64,000 nt of DNA from NCBI GenBank assembly GCA_013822735.1, contig PNKZ01000005.1:124001-188000 (forward strand), in the 5' to 3' direction. Made by a program: the position numbers and the translations under genes. Origin of the DNA: Pirellula sp. Its GTDB lineage: Bacteria > Planctomycetota > Planctomycetia > Pirellulales > PNKZ01. A model generated the notes under the pieces. The model saw nothing but the letters and a program-made list of their open reading frames with translations, ran no database searches and was not told where the DNA came from. Of this stretch, positions 46,199 through 54,556 are shown one piece after another. Within the stretch, counting starts at the first letter, position 1. The number at the start of each line of letters is the position of its first letter.

Positions 46199-46260
46199 GC
46201 CCTAACAACTCGCTCAACCTGACGCGCGGAGGCAGCCAACCCTTGGCCGCTCCAGGCGCC
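46199..46260 (+). other. attC-like site 3, remnant
   Basis: GCCCTAACAACTCGCTCAACC follows the GNAT stop and resembles the 5' half of an attC site, but the matching 3' arm is absent. A GTTGAGC word at about 46342 could be a displaced partner, beyond the second 44-bp palindrome. The array probably ends here. Confidence 0.4.
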
Positions 46261-46269
46261 AGAAAATAA

Positions 46270-46313
46270 AAAGGGGACATTCTGGTTTATTTAAAAAGTA
46301 GAATGTCCCCTTT
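46270..46313. repeat. 44-bp REP/MITE-like palindrome, copy 2
   Basis: Same arms and loop as 45173-45216 with one base different. Both copies sit immediately downstream of an attC-like 5' half. Confidence 0.8.
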
Positions 46314-46474
46314 CCTACTTCTACGCAACGCTTACGACCAGAATGTTGAGCAGCAAGAATCGCAAGCCCAATGTTTTTGTCGTCACGGCTCCACTCGCGG
46401 TCTTTGGCAGAAGGCTCGTTTGCTTTGCGTTATTGTGTACGGGCCGCGCTTGTCGGCGACCGGCAGTCTACACA

Positions 46475-46504
46475 GCGAGCGGCGGGGTTGATCCCCGCCG
46501 TCTG
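46475..46504. repeat. 31-bp GC palindrome repeat, variant copy
   Basis: Contains GCGAGCGGCGGGGTTGATCC, a variant of the 31-bp element; it faces the exact copy 18 bases downstream, forming a larger inverted pair. Confidence 0.7.
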
Positions 46505-46521
46505 CGAATGGGCCCTGCGAT

Positions 46522-46552
46522 CCGGACGGCGGGGGTAAACCCCGCCGCTCGC
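46522..46552. repeat. 31-bp GC palindrome repeat, exact inverted copy
   Basis: The reverse complement of 29290-29320, identical over all 31 bases. It lies 30 bases beyond the stop of the ceramidase-like gene. Confidence 0.8.
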
Positions 46553-46582
46553 TTCTTTTCACCACTCGCCACTCGCCACTCA

Positions 46583-48007
46583 TCACTCGTTCCTCGCCCG
46601 TTCCACCGCCGTGGTCGCCGCCTTCATCACGCGTTCTTCTACGTCGACGCTGAACGGGCCGGGGAACCTCCCGAAGAGCATCGCGCCGCCGGCTTCGTAG
46701 CCTCCTTCGAGCAGCACTCGCTTCGACGGGATGTACGCGAACACGTCGTTCGAATAGCCGGCGGCCCAGACGATCGGCTTCTTGGTCGCGCCTGCGCCGT
46801 CGGCAGCGCCGGCGGATGTGCCGGTGAAATCGCCCGCGAAATCGCGCTGGGCCCGTAGCGCGTAATCGATCACCGTTTCGCCGGGGAACGCCACGATGGT
46901 CAGCCCGTCGCCGAGTTGCACGGCTTGCACCGGCGCGTCGTATGTCGTCGCGATCTTGCCGTTCTCTGCCAGCTCCTTCAGCAGCCGGGTCGCATGTCGG
47001 GCCTCGTACTCATTGGGCGACTTCGTCTGCCGCTCCAAGATTTCTTTCGGCGGCGGCGGGGCGAACTCCAGCGGCGCTGGCACCAAGGCCGCCGTCAACG
47101 AGCCGGCGATCGGCAACACCGGCGACGATTGCAAAGCCGCTTCCACCGCGATGCCGAGCGTCTTGCCGTGGTGCCGCGCCAGTTCCAATTCGCCGCGAGG
47201 GTAAGGGTTCTGATCGCCGCCGCAACCCATCAGGAAATGGGCCGTCGTGCCCGGATACTTCTCTTCCAGATACTGCTGCGCGTAGCCCGCGTAGTCGCCG
47301 CAGAACTGAAAGAAGCTGAGCGTCGTATTGTGACAAGCGTAGCCGAACAGCACGGCGCGGAGCTTGTCGTCGGTGCCGGCAATTTTCAACACCGGTACTG
47401 TGTGATCGACCGGGCCTGCGCTCCACGGCTTGTTCTGATAACCCTTGTCGCTCGGCGTGCGGCGATTCATCGCGAACCCGCACCGTGCCTGCACGTAGCT
47501 TACTTTCGCCGGGGCGAGATTTCCGATCGCTTCGCCGACCAGCGCAATGAGCTGCGTTTGCAACTTCTCAAAGTACGCGAGCCCTTGCCGAGCACGCTCG
47601 TCGGAAAGAGCGAGAGTTTCCTTCTTGTAGCTGCGAAATTCCGGTCCGCAATGCGTGTGGGAAGCGTTCAGCAATAATCGCTCGGGCGGCAATCCGTGTT
47701 GGTCTTTCACGGCGAGCGCCACCGCTTCGCGCAGGTCGCGCGGAATGCCGATCAGGTCGCACGTGACGAACACGAAGCGCCGGCCGGCGTCGTCTTCGAG
47801 CGCGAGCGCCTTGCAATACAAATCGAGCGCCACGCCTTCCGACGGTTTCTTCCGGCTCGCATAGCCGGCCATCCACATGGGCTCCGTCGGCGTCACCTTC
47901 ACGACGGCGGTGCCCGCCTTCCAATCGCCGGCCTCGGCGACGGACGTACTTGCGACGAACATGACCAGCGCGCAGGCGCAGCATAGGAATCGACGAAGGG
48001 TGGGCAT
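46583..48007 (-). CDS. secreted neutral/alkaline ceramidase-like protein
   Basis: A 474-residue protein with a signal peptide (CCACALVMFVASTSVAEA). Family features of the neutral/alkaline non-lysosomal ceramidase N-terminal domain are visible: VVKVTPTEPMWMAGYASR, FVTCDLIGIPRDL, LLLNASHTHCGPEF (with the zinc-binding His pair) and MGCGGDQNPYPRG. It may hydrolyse an N-acyl linkage of a sphingolipid-like or other amphiphile, but planctomycete members of this family are uncharacterised. The C-terminal immunoglobulin-like domain of classical ceramidases is not seen, and the length is shorter than the ~650 of the bacterial enzymes. Confidence 0.87.
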   Translation of the reverse strand: MPTLRRFLCCACALVMFVASTSVAEAGDWKAGTAVVKVTPTEPMWMAGYASRKKPSEGVALDLYCKALALEDDAGRRFVFVTCDLIGIPRDLREAVALAVKDQHGLPPERLLLNASHTHCGPEFRSYKKETLALSDERARQGLAYFEKLQTQLIALVGEAIGNLAPAKVSYVQARCGFAMNRRTPSDKGYQNKPWSAGPVDHTVPVLKIAGTDDKLRAVLFGYACHNTTLSFFQFCGDYAGYAQQYLEEKYPGTTAHFLMGCGGDQNPYPRGELELARHHGKTLGIAVEAALQSSPVLPIAGSLTAALVPAPLEFAPPPPKEILERQTKSPNEYEARHATRLLKELAENGKIATTYDAPVQAVQLGDGLTIVAFPGETVIDYALRAQRDFAGDFTGTSAGAADGAGATKKPIVWAAGYSNDVFAYIPSKRVLLEGGYEAGGAMLFGRFPGPFSVDVEERVMKAATTAVERARNE

Positions 48008-48100
48008 CGGCAGGTTCTCTGAGGCGGGAAATTACGGCAGGAGTGTGAAAAGTTTATCCCGCATCGCACGTCGCGAACAAGAAAATACAATCGGGGGAGG

Positions 48101-48187
48101 AAATGCTGAATGCGGAATGCTGAGTGCGGAACAGGAGAAACTCGGGATCCGCCACAACCCTCGTTCCGCATTCCGCATTCAGCATTT
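48101..48187. repeat. Hairpin of iterated GAATGCGGAATG words
   Basis: The left arm (48101-48132) begins AAATGCTGAATGCGGAATGC. The right arm (48163-48187) carries the complement with one word deleted. It lies in the gap between two - strand genes, just after the stop of the DUF4185-like gene. Confidence 0.7.
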
Positions 48188-48192
48188 GCCTT

Positions 48193-49437
48193 CTACTTCG
48201 GCAGCACCGCTTCCAACGGCACGCGGACGAAGCGCGGGCGATAGAGGCCCGCTTCGCGGAAGAGTCGCCAGAAATCGTGGGCGCTCACGATGTAGGAAAT
48301 GAGCAACTCGCCGTCGGGCGACAGCGCCGCATGCCCCTTGGCCGCGTACGAGAACAGGTCCTTGTCGCCGGCCGGTTCCTTCGGGCGAAACACTTCTCGC
48401 GGCGTCGACCAAGGGCCGAGCGGCGACGGCGCCGTGCGCACGAGAATGCCGGGCCCGAGCAGCGGCTCGTTTTGCACGAGGACGAAGCCGTCGAACGGCG
48501 TCGGCGATTGAGTTCGGAGCGGCTCGATCGAAAACTCCGGCGCGATGTCGTCGCAGAGTGTGGCGGCGTCGGCAACCGCGCTCGACCAACGATCAGGCCC
48601 GGCGAAATACTGCCACCGCGCAAAGTCGTCGAGCGCATCGCGCGGGGCGAAGGCGGCGATTAACTGTCGCCTCTTCTGCTTGGGGGCGCGCACGCCGTAG
48701 ATCAGAAAGCCGGGTTCGTCGCCGCGCGTATACGGCAAGAATACTTCACCGAAGCTGTACGACGTCGGCGGCGCGACCGATTGCTTCTCGGTGACCCCGT
48801 CGCCGACGGACATCGGCAGCGCGACGACGCGCGTCTTCCACTCGGCCGGCGGGCGCGAAACGTCGTCGACCACGCCGAGCGAATTACCGACGTGCCGAAA
48901 GCCCCACGTGCCGCCCCCTTGCTTCGGTTTGCGGATGCGGAACAGGCCGACATACAGCCGGCGTTTGCCGTCAACAGCGACCGCGCAGCCGCCGCCGGTC
49001 GGCCAGTATTCTTCGTCGGCTTCCCAATGCTGGTTGACTTCGGCATCCGCGGCGCGCGTCGGCGGGAAGAGCGCCGTCGGCTTTCCCTTTTCGTCGAGTT
49101 TGCCGGTGACGAACTCCAACGAGCGCGAGTCGTTCGTCCCCTGCAGCGCCACGGAATTGTTGAACATCACGTTCCCGGCGACCCGCTTGCCTTCTTGCAC
49201 CTGACCGTAGAGCGTATCGCCGAAGAGCCACAGCGTGCGACCGTCGCCCAGATCGACGGTGCCGGCGACGTCGCCGCCGTTCCAGCCCGCCGAGCGCGTG
49301 AAGGCGCCGTTCCACGTCTCATCGACCACCGCGCGCGACGGCGCCGGTTCGGCGGCCGCAGCGTGTTGCAACTGCGTCTGCAATAGTATCAGCATCGTCA
49401 ATAAAAACGCGCACCGACTGATCGGTATCAGGATCAT
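48193..49437 (-). CDS. secreted DUF4185/DUF5005-like propeller protein
   Basis: A signal peptide (ISRCAFLLTMLILLQTQLQ) is followed by NGGDVAGTVDLGDGRTLWLF and GDTLYGQVQEGKRV, a combination characteristic of DUF4185/DUF5005-like five-bladed proteins. Further blades have RRLYVGLFRIRKPKQGGG and NEPLLGPGILVRTAPSPLGP. Length is 414 residues. It is distinct from the LFVDD propeller family in this window. It is probably a carbohydrate-active or carbohydrate-binding exoprotein. The ceramidase-like gene lies 185 bases downstream on the same strand. Confidence 0.75.
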   Translation of the reverse strand: MILIPISRCAFLLTMLILLQTQLQHAAAAEPAPSRAVVDETWNGAFTRSAGWNGGDVAGTVDLGDGRTLWLFGDTLYGQVQEGKRVAGNVMFNNSVALQGTNDSRSLEFVTGKLDEKGKPTALFPPTRAADAEVNQHWEADEEYWPTGGGCAVAVDGKRRLYVGLFRIRKPKQGGGTWGFRHVGNSLGVVDDVSRPPAEWKTRVVALPMSVGDGVTEKQSVAPPTSYSFGEVFLPYTRGDEPGFLIYGVRAPKQKRRQLIAAFAPRDALDDFARWQYFAGPDRWSSAVADAATLCDDIAPEFSIEPLRTQSPTPFDGFVLVQNEPLLGPGILVRTAPSPLGPWSTPREVFRPKEPAGDKDLFSYAAKGHAALSPDGELLISYIVSAHDFWRLFREAGLYRPRFVRVPLEAVLPK

Positions 49438-49458
49438 GAAAGGCCGTGTTTTCCGCGG

Positions 49459-50688
49459 TTAGCGCGCATGAGAAGTGTCGTCGGCGGGGGGTGAGAAACT
49501 GAAGATGCCGCACTTCAGGCCGGCGAGCGAAAGCTCCATCTGCCGGCGCAGCGGCGGCACCAACGTCATGAGCGGCAACGCGAGGTCGCGTCCGCAGCCG
49601 AGCAAGTAGCCGCCCCCTTGGAAGAACGGCGAGAGCACGCGCGAGAGCCGCGAGTAGAACTGCACCCGATCGCGCGTGGCCGACACGTAGCGCTCGAAGG
49701 CGGCCGTCAACGTGCCCGAACTCGCCAAGCTCCGCACCAGCGCATCGGCGTCGACCAGCGCGAGGTTCGCCCCTTGCCCGAGGTGCGGACTCATCGCGTG
49801 CGCCGCATCGCCGACGAGGACCGTGTGCGCCGTGAACAGCGTCCGCGGCGCGGCATGCCCGTAGCGGGCCAACGTCGCTTGTTCGAACGAATGGAAGCCG
49901 GTGAAGATCTCTTCTGCCTGCGGGCAGAGCCGGAGGACGTCGTCGCGGAAGTCGGCGAACGACGATTGCCGCAGCGCCTCGAACTGATCGGCCCGCATGC
50001 CCCAGAACAGCGTGGCCCGAGCATCGCCGATGGGCAGCACTCCGCACAGCAGTCGGGTGCCCGCGACCGTCTGGTGCAGATAGCCGCGCACCTGCGTACA
50101 AGGCCCGACGGCCCATAGCGCACCATAGTCGTAAGTCACGGCCCGCGCCGTCGGGTCGACGGTCTGCCGCAGCCGCGAGCGGGAACCATCGCACAGGGCC
50201 GCCATGTCGAACGGCCCGAAGGTGGCGCCGCGGTGATCGACGAGCGTGGCTCCGTCGGGCGATTCGCGGACGTCGACGATCTCGTGACCGACGCGAATGT
50301 CGACCCCCGCGTCGGCCGCGGCTTGGTGCAACGTTTCAAAGAGGACGCCGCGATGGACGCCGTAAGCGACGGCTTCGGGCAGCGCGCCGTCGTACCGGAG
50401 GCGCACCATCGTGCGGCCATCGGCTTGCACGGCGTGGAGCATTTCGATGCGTTCGCTTCGCTCGGCCACGCGCTCGAGAAGTCCGAGCTTCTGCAGTACC
50501 GCCTGCCCGGAGGGTTGGAGCAAGATGCCTGCACCGACGGGGCCGAGCATCGGAGCGCGTTCGAAGAGCGTAACGCGGCGTCCCATGCGCGCGAGCAGCA
50601 GCGCCAACGCTCCGCCCGCAGGGCCGAAGCCGACGACGGCGACGTTCGAAGCTAGGTGGCCGCTATGCTGCGGCACGCCGTCGGCCAT
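49459..50688 (-). CDS. FAD-dependent monooxygenase
   Basis: A flavoprotein hydroxylase of the p-hydroxybenzoate hydroxylase class. The dinucleotide-binding motif is VAVVGFGPAGGALALLLARM at residue ~14. The second FAD motif is LVGDAAHAMSPHLGQGANLA (G-D-A-A-H). The intermediate DG motif reads CDGSRSRLRQTVD. Length is 409 residues. It is divergent from the GntR gene at 50874, which may regulate it. Possible roles are hydroxylation of an aromatic acid or of an amino-acid derived substrate. Confidence 0.92.
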   Translation of the reverse strand: MADGVPQHSGHLASNVAVVGFGPAGGALALLLARMGRRVTLFERAPMLGPVGAGILLQPSGQAVLQKLGLLERVAERSERIEMLHAVQADGRTMVRLRYDGALPEAVAYGVHRGVLFETLHQAAADAGVDIRVGHEIVDVRESPDGATLVDHRGATFGPFDMAALCDGSRSRLRQTVDPTARAVTYDYGALWAVGPCTQVRGYLHQTVAGTRLLCGVLPIGDARATLFWGMRADQFEALRQSSFADFRDDVLRLCPQAEEIFTGFHSFEQATLARYGHAAPRTLFTAHTVLVGDAAHAMSPHLGQGANLALVDADALVRSLASSGTLTAAFERYVSATRDRVQFYSRLSRVLSPFFQGGGYLLGCGRDLALPLMTLVPPLRRQMELSLAGLKCGIFSFSPPADDTSHAR

Positions 50689-50873
50689 GTGCTAGTAATC
50701 TCCGCCGTGCGAGTTGCCGAGTCGACGAGGACTAGGCCGCATTATGGGGTAGTGCGGGGCCCGAGGTCTATGCCGGCCGCTTGCCTCGCCATCGAGCGTT
50801 GTTTACCATCAGGTGGTTCGCCCGGTCCGCTTCCCGCCTTGCTCCCACCTCCCGCTCGCGCGCTCCCTTTGCC

Positions 50874-51626
50874 ATGGTCAACTGTACGCACGGCCTGCGC
50901 CGGCAAACCATCGTGCAATCGATTCTGCACGGCATTTTCGCCGGCCGTTACCACTCGGGCCAACGTCTCGTGGTGCAGAAGCTGGCCGATGAATTTGGCG
51001 TCAGTCCGACGCCGATCCGTGAGGCGCTGGTCGAACTCTCGGGCATCGGCATCGTCGATTTGCTACCGAACCGCGGCGCCGTGGTGCGACAAGTGACGCG
51101 CGGCGACGTGGCCGAGCTTTGCCAAATTCGCCGGGTTCTGGAATCGGAAGCGGCCCGATGTGCTTGCGAACGGGTCGACAGGGCGGAGATCCAGTCGCTG
51201 ATCGAAGAACTCGGTCGATTGGTGAAGTTGGGGCAATCGAAGAACCTCGACGGCGCCCGCTTTATTGAAGAGACCCGCGCCGCCGATTCGCGGCTGCACG
51301 ACCTCATCGCACATTTCTGCGGCAGCCGCCGGCTGGCCGAGGCGATCGGTCAATTCAAGCTGCTGTTCCGCGCATTCCGCGACGTCGGCTACATCCGCTT
51401 TGAAGAGCGAAACGACTTTTCGCGGATGGCGGAAGAAAACGAAGAGCATTTGGCGATCGCCGAAGCGCTGGCCGCGGGCGACGGTAAGAACGCGGCCCGT
51501 GCGATGTCGAAACATATCGACGCGGCGGTAAAGCATTGGGGCCAGCTGATCGTCGACGCCTTGGCCGAACCGAAATCGCGCCGACGCCGCCCGAGCGGAT
51601 CGGCCACGAAGAAGATCGACGGCTAG
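50874..51626 (+). CDS. GntR family regulator (FadR/FCD-type)
   Basis: The N-terminal winged helix has GLRRQTIVQSILHGIFAGRY, GQRLVVQKLADEFGVSPTPI and REALVELSGIGIVD, the core of the GntR DNA-binding domain. The remainder (FCD domain) is helical with the metal-site residues EETRAADSRLHDLIAHFCGS and NEEHLAIAEALAAG. The ATG at 50874 gives 250 residues; the frame extends upstream without family similarity. It is the first gene of a run toward the AstE-like and decarboxylase genes. It likely senses an organic acid and controls them and the divergent monooxygenase. Confidence 0.93.
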   Translation: MVNCTHGLRRQTIVQSILHGIFAGRYHSGQRLVVQKLADEFGVSPTPIREALVELSGIGIVDLLPNRGAVVRQVTRGDVAELCQIRRVLESEAARCACERVDRAEIQSLIEELGRLVKLGQSKNLDGARFIEETRAADSRLHDLIAHFCGSRRLAEAIGQFKLLFRAFRDVGYIRFEERNDFSRMAEENEEHLAIAEALAAGDGKNAARAMSKHIDAAVKHWGQLIVDALAEPKSRRRRPSGSATKKIDG

Positions 51627-51651
51627 CGACGTTTCCCATTTAGGTTCGCTC

Positions 51652-51736
51652 GGGTGGCTGGGGCAGAACAACGTGACGCCCCAGTTGCATTCGTGTTCCG
51701 ATCTGGGACATCGCTTCGGCTCTGCCCCAGACACCC
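51652..51736. repeat. 85-90 bp palindromic repeat family, copy C
   Basis: The arms GGGTGGCTGGGGCAG and CTGCCCCAGACACCC pair at 14 of 15 positions. The interior carries AACGTGACGCCCCAGTTGCA on the left and TTCGGCTCTG on the right. It separates the GntR and AstE-like genes, so it would lie inside their transcript if they are one operon. Confidence 0.75.
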
Positions 51737-51754
51737 AACATTCGACTTATCCCC

Positions 51755-52639
51755 ATGCTGCAAACCATCGAGATTGTCGGGGCGACCGCCGGACCCAAGT
51801 TGCTCATTACCGGCGGCGTGCATGGCGACGAATATGAGCCGATGGTCGCCTGCCGGAAGCTGGCGGAGATGCTCAAGCCGGAAGCGTTGCGGGGGGCAGT
51901 GACCGTCGTACCCTGCGTAAATGTGGCGGCGTTCGAGCGCGGCATGCGCACGGCCGACGACGGACTCGACCTTGCGCGTACCTGCCCGGGTAAGGTCGAC
52001 GGCCGACCGACGGAGCGCGTCGCCCATGCGCTGAGCGAGCTCATCCGCGCGGCCGACTATTACATCGATCTCCATACCGGCGGCGTGGCCTACGAACTGT
52101 TTCCGCTCGCCGGCTATACGCTCCATCGCGATCCGCAAATTCTCGAAGCCCAACGCCGCATGGCTCGGGCTTTTAACCTGCCGCTCGTCTGGGGAACTTC
52201 GCCCAACCTCGACGGCCGCAGCCTGAGCGTAGCCCGCGACGCCGGCGTCCCCGCGATTTATGCGGAGTACGGCGGCGGCTCCGTTTGCAGCGCTGCAGGA
52301 ACGGCCGCCTATGTGGACGGCTGCCTCAACGTGCTGGCGGAGTTCGGCATGCTCGAGCGCGTGCCGCCGCAGAACGGTGTGCTCTACGTGAAGGAAGACC
52401 CGCGCGACGGCTCGGGCCATCTACAGCTCGGGCACCCCGCACCGCGGACGGGCATCTTCGAGGCGTGCGTCGCGCTCGGCGACCGCGTAACCCAAGGGGA
52501 TCGCCTCGGCACCGTGACCGATGTCACCGGAGCGGCCGCCACGGACATTACGGCGAACGCGTCCGGGGTGCTGATCATGTTGCCCGGCCTGCCGCGCGTG
52601 GTGAAAGATCAGGCGACGGCCATGATTGTCGAGGTTTAA
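51755..52639 (+). CDS. succinylglutamate desuccinylase/aspartoacylase family protein
   Basis: A zinc carboxypeptidase-fold deacylase. Zinc ligands appear as H-x-x-E in GGVHGDEYEPM (His23, Glu26) and a later His in YYIDLHTGGVAYEL. The conserved Arg/Asn region is in ARTCPGKVDGRPTERVAHAL. Length is 294 residues, the short form without extra domains. It probably removes an acyl or related group from an amino acid derivative. Next to a keto-acid decarboxylase, it may act in catabolism of an N-acylated amino acid. The family also contains ectoine hydrolase-type DoeB enzymes, so specificity is open. Confidence 0.9.
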   Translation: MLQTIEIVGATAGPKLLITGGVHGDEYEPMVACRKLAEMLKPEALRGAVTVVPCVNVAAFERGMRTADDGLDLARTCPGKVDGRPTERVAHALSELIRAADYYIDLHTGGVAYELFPLAGYTLHRDPQILEAQRRMARAFNLPLVWGTSPNLDGRSLSVARDAGVPAIYAEYGGGSVCSAAGTAAYVDGCLNVLAEFGMLERVPPQNGVLYVKEDPRDGSGHLQLGHPAPRTGIFEACVALGDRVTQGDRLGTVTDVTGAAATDITANASGVLIMLPGLPRVVKDQATAMIVEV

Positions 52640-52781
52640 GGCTCGTTTTTGACTGCGGAATACTCGGCCGGCCCCGGTCGGGGTCGAAGCGTACAATTCC
52701 TCGCAAGACGCCCGTCTCGCAAGGAAGTCCCTCGGCCGCCGGCGCAAACCCCGCGGCCTGCTTCGGCAAGGAACCGCATCT

Positions 52782-54467
52782 ATGACGCTCGCTCGTCCCG
52801 TCCCGGTTCACGATCAGACCGGTCAGAACCTGCCCGAGAAGCCGCTCTCGATCGGCGACTATCTCATCCGCCGGCTGCAAGATTACGGCGTGCGCGACTG
52901 TTTCGGCATTCCCGGCGACTACGTGCTCGGCTTCTACTCGATGCTCGAGAATTCGCCGATTCGCGTGATCGGTTGCTGCAAGGAAGACCACGCGGGGTTC
53001 GCGGCCGACGCCTACGCGCGCGTCAACGGACTCGGCGTCGTGTGCGTTACCTACTGCGTCGGCGGCTTGAGCCTTACGAATTCCGTGGCGGGCGCATACG
53101 CGGAGAAGTCGCCCGTGGTCGTGATTTCAGGTGCGCCGGGCCTGAGCGAACGGCCGAACAATCCGCTGCTGCATCATAAGGTGCGCGACTTCCGAACGCA
53201 GTTCGAAGTGTTCGAGAAGATTTGCTGCGCGTGCGCGGAGCTCAACGATCCGCACACCGCCTGCCGTGAGATCGATCGCGTGCTCGACGCGGCTGTGCGG
53301 TTTAAGCGACCCGTCTATATCGAACTGCCTCGCGATATGGTGAAGGTCATCCCGCCGCAATCGCCCGTCTATCGCTTGCCCGACCCGGTGAGCAACGCCG
53401 ACGCCTTGGCAGAAGCGGTCGCCGAAGCAAAGCGGCTACTGGCCGAAGCAAAGAAGCCGATCATCATCGCCGGTGTGGAAATCCACCGCTTCGGCCTGCA
53501 CGACCAACTCCTCGCCTTGGCCGAGGCGACCAAGATTCCGATCGCCGCGACGATTCTCGGCAAGAGCGTCGTTTCGGAAAAGCACCCGCTCTACGTGGGG
53601 CTCTACGAAGGGGCGATGGGGCTCGACGAGGTAACGCACTACGTCGAAGAGAGCGATTGCACGTTGCTACTCGGCGCGTTTATGACCGACATCAACCTCG
53701 GCATCAACACGGCCAATCTCGACCCCGGCAAATGCATTTACGCCACGAGCGAGCAACTGCGGATCCGGCATCATCACTTTCACGACGTGCTGCTCGGGGA
53801 CTTCTTAAGCGAACTTACCGCCGCAAAGCCGCAGACCGCGGTGCGTCCGGTGCTCAAAAAGCCGAAGATTGCGGCAGGGCCGTTCGTGCTAAAGCCCGAC
53901 GCGCCGTTGACGATCGCGCGGCTCATAGCACGGCTCGACGAAGCGCTCGATTCGGAAACGATCGTCGTGAGCGACGTCGGCGATTCCCTCTTCTCGACGA
54001 CCGAACTCACCATGCACGGCAAGACGGAATACATCGGGCCGGCGTATTACACATCGATGGGCTTCGCGGTGCCGGCGAGCCTCGGGGCGGCCGTAGCTCG
54101 ACCGCAGGAGCGGACCGTTGCGGTGGTCGGCGACGGCGCGTTTCAGATGACCGGCCAGGAACTTTCGACGCTCATTCGCCACAAGTTCCACCACATCTGC
54201 ATCGTGCTCGACAACAAGGGATACGGCACGGAACGGTTTCTCCATCCCGGCGACTTCAACGAAATCAACCCTTGGCAATATCACAAGCTGCCGGAGGTGT
54301 ACGGCGGCGGCAAGGGTTACGAGGTGCGCACCGAGGGAGAGTTCGACGCCGCGCTCACCAAGGCTTGGACCGACCCGACGGTGAGCCTGATCCAAGCGCA
54401 CCTTTCGGTGACCGACAAGAGTCAGGCACTAGGCCGGCTGGCGGAGCGGCTGAGCAAGAAGGTTTGA
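52782..54467 (+). CDS. ThDP-dependent 2-keto acid decarboxylase (pyruvate/indolepyruvate type)
   Basis: A 561-residue enzyme that decarboxylates a 2-keto acid to an aldehyde. The ThDP-activating Glu is in [20 protein letters not shown]. The adjacent His pair typical of the PDC/IPDC clade is in [12 protein letters not shown]. The GDG...N diphosphate-binding motif is [20 protein letters not shown] with [13 protein letters not shown]. The residues around [20 protein letters not shown] resemble indolepyruvate decarboxylases. Aromatic or branched keto acids are likely; acetolactate synthase is excluded by the HH motif. It follows the AstE-like gene after about 140 bases. Confidence 0.92.
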   Translation: MTLARPVPVHDQTGQNLPEKPLSIGDYLIRRLQDYGVRDCFGIPGDYVLGFYSMLENSPIRVIGCCKEDHAGFAADAYARVNGLGVVCVTYCVGGLSLTNSVAGAYAEKSPVVVISGAPGLSERPNNPLLHHKVRDFRTQFEVFEKICCACAELNDPHTACREIDRVLDAAVRFKRPVYIELPRDMVKVIPPQSPVYRLPDPVSNADALAEAVAEAKRLLAEAKKPIIIAGVEIHRFGLHDQLLALAEATKIPIAATILGKSVVSEKHPLYVGLYEGAMGLDEVTHYVEESDCTLLLGAFMTDINLGINTANLDPGKCIYATSEQLRIRHHHFHDVLLGDFLSELTAAKPQTAVRPVLKKPKIAAGPFVLKPDAPLTIARLIARLDEALDSETIVVSDVGDSLFSTTELTMHGKTEYIGPAYYTSMGFAVPASLGAAVARPQERTVAVVGDGAFQMTGQELSTLIRHKFHHICIVLDNKGYGTERFLHPGDFNEINPWQYHKLPEVYGGGKGYEVRTEGEFDAALTKAWTDPTVSLIQAHLSVTDKSQALGRLAERLSKKV

Positions 54468-54556
54468 GGCGGCCGTCGGCGTCAAAATGTTGCGTCGTCG
54501 CAATCGACCTTTTCTAATGGCGGGCCGAGTCGTCAGGCCACGAAGAGGAGATCGCG

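Noticed and set aside
45173-46313. Insertion sequence or composite transposon
   Set aside because: The 44-bp palindromes flank two genes, but no transposase gene or target duplication is visible. I treat them as REP/MITE-like.
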